Below are positions 1 to 6,013 of a stretch of 9,156 nt of DNA, piece by piece (the first letter of the stretch is position 1; each line of letters starts with the position of its first letter). The DNA is from Thermoleophilia bacterium (GTDB lineage: Bacteria; Actinomycetota; Thermoleophilia; Gaiellales; SKUG01): assembly GCA_007122215.1 (NCBI GenBank), contig SKUG01000024.1, positions 1 to 9,156 of the forward strand, written 5' to 3'. The notes under the pieces were generated by a model. It was given only the letters and a program-made list of their open reading frames with translations, did no database searches and was not told the DNA's origin. Position numbers and translations under genes: made by a program.

Positions 1-304
1 CGACCTCCCCGTCGGGCATCAGCGCGCGCGCAGTCGCCTCGACCACGCCCAGGTCTCCCTCGACGACCACCGAGTGGGGGGTGTAGCGCAGGCGGGCGGG
101 GTGGCGCGCGAGCGACATCCACTGCTCGATGTAGGCCTCGATGCCATCGAGCCGATCGTTGGTCCCCGGACGCCAGTAGAGCACGTGGGGGGCGATCACC
201 TCCCGCAGGGCCGTCCAGTCCTCTGCTGCGATCGCGTTGACGATCCGGCCGAGGACCGCCCGGGTCATTGCCTGTGCTGGGATCTGCTGCATCGTGGTCA
301 TCAC
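1..304 (-). CDS. SnoaL/NTF2-like protein, N-terminal part (truncated by window edge)
   Basis: The reverse strand reads openly from about 304 to the window edge and gives about 100 residues. Residues from VLGRIVNAIAAEDW onward, through a WRPG turn and a DGIEAYIEQW helix to a VVVEGDLGVVEA strand, look like the start of a SnoaL-like/NTF2-like cone fold. That fold is used by small polyketide cyclases, ketosteroid-isomerase-like enzymes and many uncharacterised proteins, so no substrate can be named. The C-terminus lies outside the window. Candidate starts are GTG at 304 and ATG at 301 (adjacent and in frame), then ATG at 292 and 268. I prefer GTG 304 or ATG 301 because a TAGGAT hexamer ends 8 nt upstream of the GTG and no good Shine-Dalgarno sequence is visible, which fits leaderless expression. 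It is divergent from the amidohydrolase gene. The family call is moderately secure; the function is unknown. Confidence 0.72.
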   Translation of the reverse strand, partial: MMTTMQQIPAQAMTRAVLGRIVNAIAAEDWTALREVIAPHVLYWRPGTNDRLDGIEAYIEQWMSLARHPARLRYTPHSVVVEGDLGVVEATARALMPDGEV

Positions 305-312
305 CGGCCGGC

Positions 313-318
313 ATCCTA
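313..318 (-). promoter_or_regulatory. Putative leaderless -10 element (TAGGAT) for the SnoaL-like gene
   Basis: On the minus strand TAGGAT is followed by 8 nt and then GTG (304) and ATG (301). A TANNNT hexamer about 7 nt before a start codon is the usual layout of leaderless actinobacterial transcripts. No convincing -35 is visible. The 11-mer GTAGGATGCCG containing it recurs exactly upstream of the Lrp/AsnC gene at 7833-7843. Confidence 0.45.
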
Positions 319-344
319 CGCGAGCCCTCGGGAGCAGGGGCCGG

Positions 345-350
345 TAGGCT
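345..350 (+). promoter_or_regulatory. Putative leaderless -10 element (TAGGCT) for the amidohydrolase gene
   Basis: TAGGCT is followed by 7 nt and then the ATG at 358, so transcription would begin at or next to the start codon. There is no Shine-Dalgarno sequence just before this ATG, and no clear -35. Together with the minus-strand TAGGAT at 313-318 it fills the 53-bp divergent spacer with two back-to-back promoters. Confidence 0.42.
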
Positions 351-357
351 CGCCTGC

Positions 358-1908
358 ATGATCCTCCACGACTGCCAGGTGCTGACCATGGACCCGCGAA
401 TGCCCCGCGCTTCGGCGCTGGCGATCGCAGGGGGGCGAATCCTCGGCGGGGTCGACTCGCGGGAGGATGCGATCGCCTCCCAGGCCCATGAGCGGGTCGG
501 GCTGGGCGGGGCGACTGTCGTTCCGGGGTTCTGCGATTCCCACGTCCACCTGGCCGCATGGGCGACCCGCGCGCGACGGCTCGACCTCGGTGGGGTTGCC
601 AGGTTCGAGGACCTGCAGCAGGCCCTTGCGGGCGCCGCGGCGCAGGCAACCGGAAGCACCTGGATCGTCGGGGATGGACTGCGCATCCGGGAGGTGCTCG
701 GGGATCCCCCTCTCCCTGACCTCGGCCGAGCCCTCGACGATGCTGCCCAGGACCGCCCGGCGCTGCTCATCGACCGGGATGGGCACGGCGTGCTGGCGAC
801 CTCGGCAGCGCTGGCAGCCAGCGGCCTTGACATCGATGCACTCGCAGGTCTCGGGCCGGTGTGGCGCCGGGACGATGGATCCTTCAACGGGCTGGCCCGC
901 GAGCATGCGGCATGGGCCCTGCGCGCCGCCGTGCCCGATTCCGAGCCGACCACCGCCGAGCTGGCGCGCGCCCTGCGCGAGGCCGCCCGGCGAGGGGTCA
1001 CGGCCATCCACGACATGGACGGCCCGGGTGCCATGACCCGCTGGCGGCGGCTGGAGGCCGAGCGCGGGCTGCCGATCCGGATCTGGCAGCACATACATCC
1101 GGAGCAGCTGGAGGCCGCTGCAACGCTCGGCGTCGATGCGGGATTCGGCTCGGACCGGCTGCGCATTGCCGGGGTCAAGGCCTTCGCCGATGGCACGCTC
1201 GGGTCCGGGACGGCCTGGCTCGATCCTCCCGGGGCCGACGGGAGCGGGGAGGCACTGCTCGATGCCGAGGCGATCGCAGACCTGACCTCCCGGGCACACG
1301 CCGCTGGACTGCCGGTGACGATCCACGCCATCGGCGACGGGGCCGTCGCGGCTGCTGCGCACGGGATCGCCCGGGGACGGACCGAGGCTCCACGGCATGC
1401 GGGGTGGGACCGCATCGAGCACGCCCAGCTCGTGCCCGCCGGAGCGATCGGGTCCTGCCTGCAGGCGCAGGTCGCCGTCGGCATCCAGCCCACGCACCTG
1501 ACCAGCGACCTTGCCGCTGCCGAGGCGGCATGGGCCGACCGCCTCGACCGGGCCTACCCCTGGCGCATGCTGCACGAGGCCGGACTCCCGCTGCTGATCG
1601 GCTCGGACGCGCCGATCGAGGACCTCGATCCACTTGCTGCGCTGCGCACCGCCTGCGCTCCGCCGGTCGCAGGACGCGATGGCTGGCCAGGGATCTCCCT
1701 GCCTGCCGAGGCTGCCCTTGCGGCCATGACGACGCTCCCCGCACACGCAGTGGGTGCCGGCGCGGAGCTGGGGATGCTCAGCAAGGGCTACCGGGCCGAC
1801 CTGGTGGTGCTCAGCGGCAACCCGCTGGAGGACCCGGATGTCGAGGTGGTCGCCACCATGGTCGGGGGTCGGTTCGTGCACGGGCGCAACGCGCTCGGAC
1901 AGGCCTGA
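358..1908 (+). CDS. YtcJ/NfdA-type metal-dependent amidohydrolase (amidohydrolase family 3)
   Basis: A 516-residue predicted cytoplasmic TIM-barrel hydrolase of the amidohydrolase-3 group, whose characterised members include N-substituted formamide deformylase. Visible landmarks are an N-terminal beta-sandwich strand set (residues 1-50), the metal motif SHVH with H62 and H64 after VVPGFCD, a lysine in KAFADGTLGSGTAWL (K274), H323 in IHAIGDGA, H355 in RIEHAQ and D417 in GSDAPIE. All expected metal ligands are therefore present. The C-terminal sandwich closes with KGYRADLVVLSGNPL. The length is slightly below the usual 530-560. The reading frame continues upstream to 268, but ATG 358 is chosen because MILHDCQVLTMDP matches the normal family N-terminus and the TAGGCT -10 lies 7 nt upstream. 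The substrate is unknown; the divergent SnoaL-like gene may or may not be related in function. The 1.6-kb frame open on the opposite strand is a GC-bias shadow. Confidence 0.93.
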   Translation: MILHDCQVLTMDPRMPRASALAIAGGRILGGVDSREDAIASQAHERVGLGGATVVPGFCDSHVHLAAWATRARRLDLGGVARFEDLQQALAGAAAQATGSTWIVGDGLRIREVLGDPPLPDLGRALDDAAQDRPALLIDRDGHGVLATSAALAASGLDIDALAGLGPVWRRDDGSFNGLAREHAAWALRAAVPDSEPTTAELARALREAARRGVTAIHDMDGPGAMTRWRRLEAERGLPIRIWQHIHPEQLEAAATLGVDAGFGSDRLRIAGVKAFADGTLGSGTAWLDPPGADGSGEALLDAEAIADLTSRAHAAGLPVTIHAIGDGAVAAAAHGIARGRTEAPRHAGWDRIEHAQLVPAGAIGSCLQAQVAVGIQPTHLTSDLAAAEAAWADRLDRAYPWRMLHEAGLPLLIGSDAPIEDLDPLAALRTACAPPVAGRDGWPGISLPAEAALAAMTTLPAHAVGAGAELGMLSKGYRADLVVLSGNPLEDPDVEVVATMVGGRFVHGRNALGQA

Positions 1909-1956
1909 GCAGGCACCACCCGGGAGGATGCCGCGCACTTGTCGACCCCGTCGGCG

Positions 1957-1984
1957 GGGACACCGGGAATTCCACGGCTATACT
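1957..1984 (+). promoter_or_regulatory. Promoter of the HxlR-family gene, leaderless, with a palindrome in the spacer
   Basis: The -10 is TATACT at 1979-1984, followed by 6 nt and the ATG at 1991, so the transcript should start at the initiation codon. A plausible -35 is GGGACA at 1957-1962 with a 16-nt spacer. The spacer contains the perfect palindrome GGAATTCC at 1966-1973. The heptamer GGGGACA occurs at 1956-1962 and again at 1985-1991. Either could be an operator, for example for autoregulation, but that is inference. This is the best leaderless promoter in the window. Confidence 0.6.
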
Positions 1985-1990
1985 GGGGAC

Positions 1991-2425
1991 ATGCCCCGCG
2001 GAGACGAGCATAGCGACAACGGCGGGATCCGCCAGCGCTGCCCGATCGAGCTGAGCGCGGCGATCCTCTGCCAGAAGTGGACGGTGCTGATCATCCGGGA
2101 CCTGATCCCGGGGCCGCGCTACTTCAGCGAGCTGCGAAGCTCGGTCAGCGGCATCAGCCCGCGCATGCTCTGCGGACGCCTGAACGAGCTGCAGGAGCAC
2201 GAGCTGGTCAGTCGCCGCTACATCAAGGGGCTGCCACCCCGCACCGAGTACTCGCTCACCAGCCACGGCCAGTCCCTGGTTCGCGTCCTGGACGAGCTGG
2301 AACGCTTTGGCCGCGAGCTGATCGATCGCTCGCTCGCACCCCCCGCCGAGCCCGGCTGCGACGAGGAGGCCGGGGCTCCCGCGACTCAGGCGACCGACTG
2401 GTCACCGTCGGCGATCGAGCCGTAA
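1991..2425 (+). CDS. HxlR-family winged-helix transcriptional regulator
   Basis: A 144-residue DNA-binding protein. HxlR-type proteins are MarR-related dimeric winged-helix regulators, several of which sense electrophiles or oxidants. The family signature runs from CPIELSAAILCQKW (C17, C27, W30) through LIIRDLIPGPRYFSEL and SGISPRMLCGRLNELQEHEL, the recognition helix, to a wing with RTEYSLTSHGQSL. C17 sits where the redox-active cysteine of the HypR/YodB subgroup lies; a further cysteine occurs in MLCGRL. The usual GKW is CQKW here. ATG 1991 is chosen over upstream in-frame ATGs inside the amidohydrolase gene because the family begins here and TATACT lies 6 nt upstream. Residues from about 117 form a low-complexity acidic/proline tail, part of which overlaps the convergent pilT end by 40 bp. 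The regulated genes are unknown; the amidohydrolase upstream is one candidate. Confidence 0.92.
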   Translation: MPRGDEHSDNGGIRQRCPIELSAAILCQKWTVLIIRDLIPGPRYFSELRSSVSGISPRMLCGRLNELQEHELVSRRYIKGLPPRTEYSLTSHGQSLVRVLDELERFGRELIDRSLAPPAEPGCDEEAGAPATQATDWSPSAIEP

Positions 2426-3645
2426 GGACGCGGCGGCGGCGGGATGGCCGGCCCGTCGTCGGTGTAGGTCACGAGCTCCTCGGCATTCACGTCTCCGCTT
2501 GCGCGCCGACGCGTCACGAGGTCGAGCTCGACCCCGGCTGCCTCGAGCATCAGCAGGAAGTTCTGCTTGGTGGAGGAGTGGTAGATGCCATCGTCGACGC
2601 TGATCCGGCCGTCGACCACGTGCTGCAGCAGGGACTGGTCGAAGGTCTGCATGCCGTAGAAGCCACCCTCGGAGATCATGTCGTGGATGTAGCCAGTCTT
2701 CTCGGGGTGGACGATGGCATCGGCGATTCGCGCCGTGCCGATGAGCACCTCGGCCGCAGGCACCCGGCCTCGGCCATCATGCGTTCGGATCAGTCGCTGG
2801 GAGATGATCCCCATCAGCGTCCCTGCCAGCATGTTCCGCGCCTGGCGCTCGAGCTCGGGCGGGAAGAAGTCGAGGATCCGGTAGACGGTCTCCATGACGT
2901 CGATCGTGTGCAGGGTCGAGAGGACGAGGTGGCCGGTCTCCGCTGCACTGAGCGCCGTCCGCACGGTCTCCTCGTCGCGCATCTCGCCGATCACCACGAC
3001 GTCCGGGTCCTGGCGCAGGGCGCGTCGCAGGCCCTGCCGGAACGAGGCGACGTCCCGACCAACCTCCCGCTGGTTGACCACGGAGGACTTGTCGCGATGC
3101 ACCATCTCGACGGGGTCCTCGACGGTCACGATGTGCCGGGAGTACCGCTCGTTGATGAGGTCGATGATGCCGGAGACGGTCGTCGTCTTTCCCGAGCCCG
3201 TGGCTCCGGTGACCAGCACGAGCCCGCGCGGGATGTCGGCGAACTGCTCGACGACCCTGGGCAGGCCGAGCGTCCCGAGCGGCGGCACCTGCTCGCTGAC
3301 CACGCGCAGCGCGATCGCGACGTCTCCCATCCTGCGGAAGATGTTGCAGCGAAACCGGGCCACCCCCGGCAGCGCGTAGGCAAGGTCGGTGTCGCCGCAC
3401 TCGCGGAACTCCTCGAGGCTGGACTTGCGTCCGCGACAGAGCTCGAGCACCACCTGCTCGATCTCGTCGGCGGAGAACGTGTACGTCCCCGGGAGTGGCG
3501 TCAGCTCCCCGTGGAGCCGAACGTAGGGAGGCGCCCCCACCTTGATGTGGAGGTCACTCGCACCGAGGCTGACGACCTGGCGCATGCTGTAGTGGAGGCT
3601 CTCGACGGGGTCTGCGCCGGAGTCCTGCTTGCTCGTGCGGTACAC
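2386..3645 (-). CDS. pilT: PilT/PilU-family type IV pilus retraction ATPase
   Basis: A 419-residue hexameric secretion-type ATPase of the PilT family, which powers pilus retraction at the inner face of the membrane. Domains in order: a PAS-like N-terminal domain with SLGASDLHIKVGAPPYVRL (26-44) and FRCNIFRRMGDVAIALR (98-114); Walker A GATGSGKT (147-154); Asp box EDPVE (176-180); Walker B in DVVVIGEMRDEET (215-227); and His box GHLVLSTLHT (238-247). The motif GMQTFDQSLLQ (331-341) is more typical of PilU-like members. Usual PilT length is about 345-385, so this one has a roughly 50-residue C-terminal extension that ends in a proline-rich, acidic tail. The start is GTG at 3645, preceded by GAGGTGAG within about 5-9 nt; it is also where homology begins. 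No pilin, PilB or PilC gene is in the window. The gene follows the sigma factor gene on the same strand by 84 bp and is probably co-transcribed with it. Confidence 0.95.
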   Translation of the reverse strand: MYRTSKQDSGADPVESLHYSMRQVVSLGASDLHIKVGAPPYVRLHGELTPLPGTYTFSADEIEQVVLELCRGRKSSLEEFRECGDTDLAYALPGVARFRCNIFRRMGDVAIALRVVSEQVPPLGTLGLPRVVEQFADIPRGLVLVTGATGSGKTTTVSGIIDLINERYSRHIVTVEDPVEMVHRDKSSVVNQREVGRDVASFRQGLRRALRQDPDVVVIGEMRDEETVRTALSAAETGHLVLSTLHTIDVMETVYRILDFFPPELERQARNMLAGTLMGIISQRLIRTHDGRGRVPAAEVLIGTARIADAIVHPEKTGYIHDMISEGGFYGMQTFDQSLLQHVVDGRISVDDGIYHSSTKQNFLLMLEAAGVELDLVTRRRASGDVNAEELVTYTDDGPAIPPPPRPYGSIADGDQSVA

Positions 3646-3729
3646 GCGCTCTCACCTCGACCGTGGGGTTGTGCCACGCTCCCCATCGGTCGCTGGGCCC
3701 CGCTCCTTGAGCCCGTCTGGCCATGCAGG
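3646..3729 (-). other. Sigma factor-pilT intergenic gap, no promoter seen
   Basis: These 84 bases contain no TA dinucleotide, hence no TANNNT -10 on either strand. Only weak GC-rich hairpin potential (GCTC/GAGC) is visible and there is no T-run, so no convincing terminator either. The pilT Shine-Dalgarno sequence (GAGGTGAG) is at the pilT end. The simplest reading is read-through from the sigma factor gene into pilT. Confidence 0.45.
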
Positions 3730-4716
3730 TCAGGCTGCAGGCGTGCGCAGGCCCTGGACCTCTCCGAGCGCTCCCAGCTTCCTCAGCCCCTGGGCCTCCA
3801 GCTGGCGGACGCGCTCCCGGGTGATGCCGAATCGCTCGCCGACCTCCGCGAGGGTGTGCTCGCGCTCGCCTCCGAGCCCGAAGCGCAGCGTGATCACGTC
3901 ACGCTCGCGCCGCGACAGGCTTCGCAGCGCACGGTCGAGCTGCTCCAGGCGGCCTGCCGACTCGGCCTCCTCGTGGGGCTCCGGGGCATCCTCGTCCTCG
4001 ACGAAGTCGCCGAAGCTCGACTCCTGGCTTGGCCCGACCGGCCGCTCCAGCGACAGCGGTGGCTGGCTTGCCCGCCGCAGCTGCCGAACCTCCTCCAGCG
4101 GCATCTCCGTCGCCTCGGCGATCTCCACCTCGGTCGGCTCGCGCCCCAGGTCGGTAACGAGGCGTCGCTCGATGGCCACCATCCGGTTGACCCGGTCGAC
4201 GACATGGACCGGGATGCGGATCGTGCGTCCCTTGTCGGCCAGGCCCCGGGCAACGGCCTGGCGGATCCACCACGTCGCGTAGGTCGAGAACTTGTAGCCG
4301 CGGCGCCAGTCGAACTTCTCGACGGCCCGCACGAGCCCGATCGTTCCCTCCTGGATCAGGTCGAGGAAGGGCAGGCCCTGCCCCCGGTACTGCTTGGCAA
4401 TCGACACCACCAGGCGAAGGTTTGCCTCCACCATCTCCGAGCGCGCCCGGGCATCGCCCTCCTCCACCCGCCGGGCAAGCGTGACCTCCTCCGCCGCGGT
4501 GAGCAGGGGAACCTCGCCGATCCTGTTGAGGAACATCTGCAGGGGGTCCATGTCAACCGTGGTCGCCGCCGCCGCAGCCACCGCCGCCACGGATCCCGTC
4601 CGCGCCAGCGCCGCGGCGGACTCGGCATCGTAGCTGCCGCCCCCGTCGGTCAGGTCGAGGCCCGGGACGAGTGCATCGGGCACTCCTGCCCCTGTCCGCT
4701 CCAGCGTTGCTTCCAT
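3730..4716 (-). CDS. RpoD/SigA-like sigma-70 factor (group 1 or 2)
   Basis: A 328-residue RNA polymerase sigma factor. Region 1.2 begins at [21 protein letters not shown] (57-77, read in two parts: [11 protein letters not shown] then [10 protein letters not shown]). Region 2 spans about 93-170, with [47 protein letters not shown] and RTIRIPVHV, the core-binding, melting and -10-reading segments. Region 3 follows (172-250), including an acidic linker. Region 4.2 has the helix-turn-helix [20 protein letters not shown] (288-307). There is no long region 1.1; the first 55 residues are alanine-rich. Full conservation of regions 2.3-2.4 and 4.2 points to a group 1 primary factor or close group 2 paralogue, not an ECF factor. 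ATG 4716 is chosen because AAGGAG lies 8 nt upstream; a 7-codon-longer frame to 4737 has no such site. It is probably the first gene of a unit with pilT. Confidence 0.94.
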   Translation of the reverse strand: MEATLERTGAGVPDALVPGLDLTDGGGSYDAESAAALARTGSVAAVAAAAATTVDMDPLQMFLNRIGEVPLLTAAEEVTLARRVEEGDARARSEMVEANLRLVVSIAKQYRGQGLPFLDLIQEGTIGLVRAVEKFDWRRGYKFSTYATWWIRQAVARGLADKGRTIRIPVHVVDRVNRMVAIERRLVTDLGREPTEVEIAEATEMPLEEVRQLRRASQPPLSLERPVGPSQESSFGDFVEDEDAPEPHEEAESAGRLEQLDRALRSLSRRERDVITLRFGLGGEREHTLAEVGERFGITRERVRQLEAQGLRKLGALGEVQGLRTPAA

Positions 4717-4750
4717 GGTCCTGCTCCTTCGAGACACCCTACGTTACCTA

Positions 4751-4756
4751 AGTATA
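4751..4756 (-). promoter_or_regulatory. -10 element (TATACT) of the sigma factor gene
   Basis: On the minus strand TATACT would give a transcription start near 4744 and a leader of about 28 nt that carries AAGGAG before ATG 4716. The best -35 candidate, TTCCGA at 4774-4779 with a 17-nt spacer, is weak. It matches the hexamer in the hxlR promoter exactly, so the vegetative holoenzyme probably reads both. A weak -35 suggests that an activator or the nearby repeats matter. Confidence 0.6.
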
Positions 4757-4760
4757 CCAT

Positions 4761-4841
4761 CGTACGTTCCCCTTCGGAAAAAGCGACGATGATGTTTCAC
4801 AATCCTCAAGGGGAACGCAACATGAAGACCGTAGGTTCCCC
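4761..4841. repeat. Three copies of a GTTCCCC-containing motif upstream of the sigma factor gene
   Basis: Copy 1 CGTACGTTCCCC (4761-4772) and copy 3 CGTAGGTTCCCC (4830-4841) are direct repeats matching at 11 of 12 positions. Copy 2 (4808-4817, AAGGGGAACG) is the exact reverse complement of CGTTCCCCTT at 4765-4774, giving a perfect 10-bp inverted repeat with a 33-nt loop. Copy 1 lies 4 bp upstream of the -10 hexamer, inside the promoter spacer, and copies 2 and 3 lie further upstream. This layout suggests operator sites for an unidentified regulator. I do not recognise the motif as one of the well-known actinobacterial boxes. Confidence 0.55.
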
Positions 4842-4886
4842 GAGTGAACGGTCGGGAATTGCTACGTCAGGACCCAGGGGGACGGT

Positions 4887-5849
4887 TCATCCCGCTGCAG
4901 CGGACGGCGCCCCCGCGGTGGCCACCAGCAGTCGCCGCGCCACCTCTGCACGGGGGCCGCCGTCGGCAGCTGCCGCATCGAGGCCTGCGACCGCACCGGA
5001 CCGATCTCCCTGCCAGAGCAGGAGCAGCGCGTGGTGGAACGCCACCAGGGAGCTTCCGGGATGCTCCGCGCGCAGCCGTGCGAGCTCTCCCACCGCCACG
5101 GTGTGCCGCTCCTTGGCGTACCGGCCCATGACCGAGGCCACGACCGTCTCCAGATCCTGGCCCTGCGTGTCCAGGCGCCCGGCGATGCGCGCTGCGCGGG
5201 GCCGGTCATCGGCCTCGATCGCAGCCGCCAGCGACCGCAGGCCTCGCCGCTGGGGGCTGCCTGCCACCTCTCCCGGTGCCAGCACGAGCGGCGGATAGCC
5301 CGGCGCGAGGTCCGGGTATCGCAGGTCGTCGGCGGTCCGGTAGGCCGCATGGTCAGCGGCCGCCCCGGCCAGGAGCCGCGCCTGCTCGAACGCTCCCTCC
5401 CCACGGCCGGGGCCAAGGCCGACCGTCTGGGCGAGGCCGAGGTTGAGCCAGAGCCACGGATCATCGGGCGCAATCGTGGTTGCATCGCGGATGCGGCGCA
5501 CCGCCTGCTGTGGAGAGACCTCCCACTGGGCCAGGGCGAGCCCAACCTGCGCGTGGGCGTTCCCCGCGTCCCGGGACAGGGCATCCGCGAAGAGCTCGGC
5601 AGCTCCCTCGTGATCGCCGGCGGCGAGCATCGCCGCCCCATCCACCAGCGCATCGTCCGCTGCCTGGGCAGGACCCTGGACGAGTGGCGGACGCGTATCG
5701 ACGACGATCCCGGCAGCCGGCTCGGGCGCGGGGCCGAGCTGGACCCGGGCCACCGCGACCAGCACCAGCACGGCACCGAGGACGGCACCGATGGCCACGA
5801 CCTTCCGGCGTCCCGGCCACACCTGCTGCCTGCTGCGAACGGCATCCAT
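4887..5849 (-). CDS. Membrane-anchored TPR-like protein
   Basis: A 320-residue protein with a short basic N-terminus (RSRQQVWPGRRK) followed by one hydrophobic segment at about residues 17-36 (VVAIGAVLGAVLVLVAVARV), so it is probably a type II single-pass protein with the bulk outside the membrane. A proline-rich linker (about 38-58) leads to helical repeats. DALVDGAAMLAAGDHEGAAELF and AHAQVGLALAQWEVSPQQAV followed by DDPWLWLNLGLAQ resemble tetratricopeptide repeats, and a second alpha-helical block covers 200-310. The TPR assignment is by pattern, not by recognised homology, and no partner is known. ATG 5849 is chosen because it puts the membrane segment near the N-terminus. An in-frame GTG at 5870 preceded by GGCGGG is an alternative, and the frame stays open to 6035. 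The gene precedes the sigma factor gene by 170 bp on the same strand. An anti-sigma role is conceivable but has no sequence support. Confidence 0.78.
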   Translation of the reverse strand: MDAVRSRQQVWPGRRKVVAIGAVLGAVLVLVAVARVQLGPAPEPAAGIVVDTRPPLVQGPAQAADDALVDGAAMLAAGDHEGAAELFADALSRDAGNAHAQVGLALAQWEVSPQQAVRRIRDATTIAPDDPWLWLNLGLAQTVGLGPGRGEGAFEQARLLAGAAADHAAYRTADDLRYPDLAPGYPPLVLAPGEVAGSPQRRGLRSLAAAIEADDRPRAARIAGRLDTQGQDLETVVASVMGRYAKERHTVAVGELARLRAEHPGSSLVAFHHALLLLWQGDRSGAVAGLDAAAADGGPRAEVARRLLVATAGAPSAAAG

Positions 5850-6013
5850 GGGGGAAGTCTCGCAGGTCACCCCCGCCACCGGCGCAGGGATGGCCACGGC
5901 CGTGACCCAGCATCGGCTCGCGCTTGCTCGGACGCGCTCAAGCCGGGAGTGGCGAATGCCGATGGGCTGCGTGCCGGAACCCGGGGCTCGCGCGCCGGCC
6001 TCCGGGACGCGCC
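5850..6013. other. Divergent intergenic region without a recognisable promoter
   Basis: This 164-bp spacer lies between the TPR-like gene and the peptidase gene. It contains no TA dinucleotide, so the TANNNT -10 found before other genes here cannot occur on either strand. No strong Shine-Dalgarno sequence precedes either ATG. The two starts may therefore be misplaced, or these genes use another promoter class. Confidence 0.4.

Noticed and set aside
316..1938. A 540-codon open frame antisense to the amidohydrolase
   Set aside because: The plus-strand frame contains every metal ligand of a known family; the antisense product has no recognisable motif.
1946..1959. Hairpin CCCCG-TCGG-CGGGG after the amidohydrolase gene as a terminator
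   Set aside because: Only 5 bp of stem with no T-run, and it lies just upstream of the hxlR promoter. It could equally be chance in GC-rich DNA.
3717..3736. Alternative pilT start at the ATG region near 3686 preceded by AAGGAG-like sequence
   Set aside because: That ATG is out of frame with pilT and opens only a 61-codon shadow frame. GTG 3645 has its own ribosome site and starts at the conserved N-terminus.
4808..4825. AAGGGG eight nt before ATG 4823, resembling a ribosome site for a plus-strand gene
   Set aside because: The AAGGGG is explained by the inverted GTTCCCC repeat, and the downstream frame is antisense with no family resemblance.
4832..5131. TAGGTT at 4832-4837 followed 6 nt later by GTG 4844 and a 95-codon plus-strand frame, resembling a leaderless gene
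   Set aside because: The frame runs mostly antisense to the TPR-like gene and its product is Arg/Pro-rich shadow-like sequence. The hexamer is part of the GTTCCCC repeat copy 3.
2077..5298. A 1073-codon open frame on the plus strand across pilT, the sigma gene and the TPR-like gene
   Set aside because: It lies antisense to three clearly recognisable genes, has no domain-like sequence and is low-complexity His/Arg/Leu-rich. High GC removes stop codons from the opposite strand.
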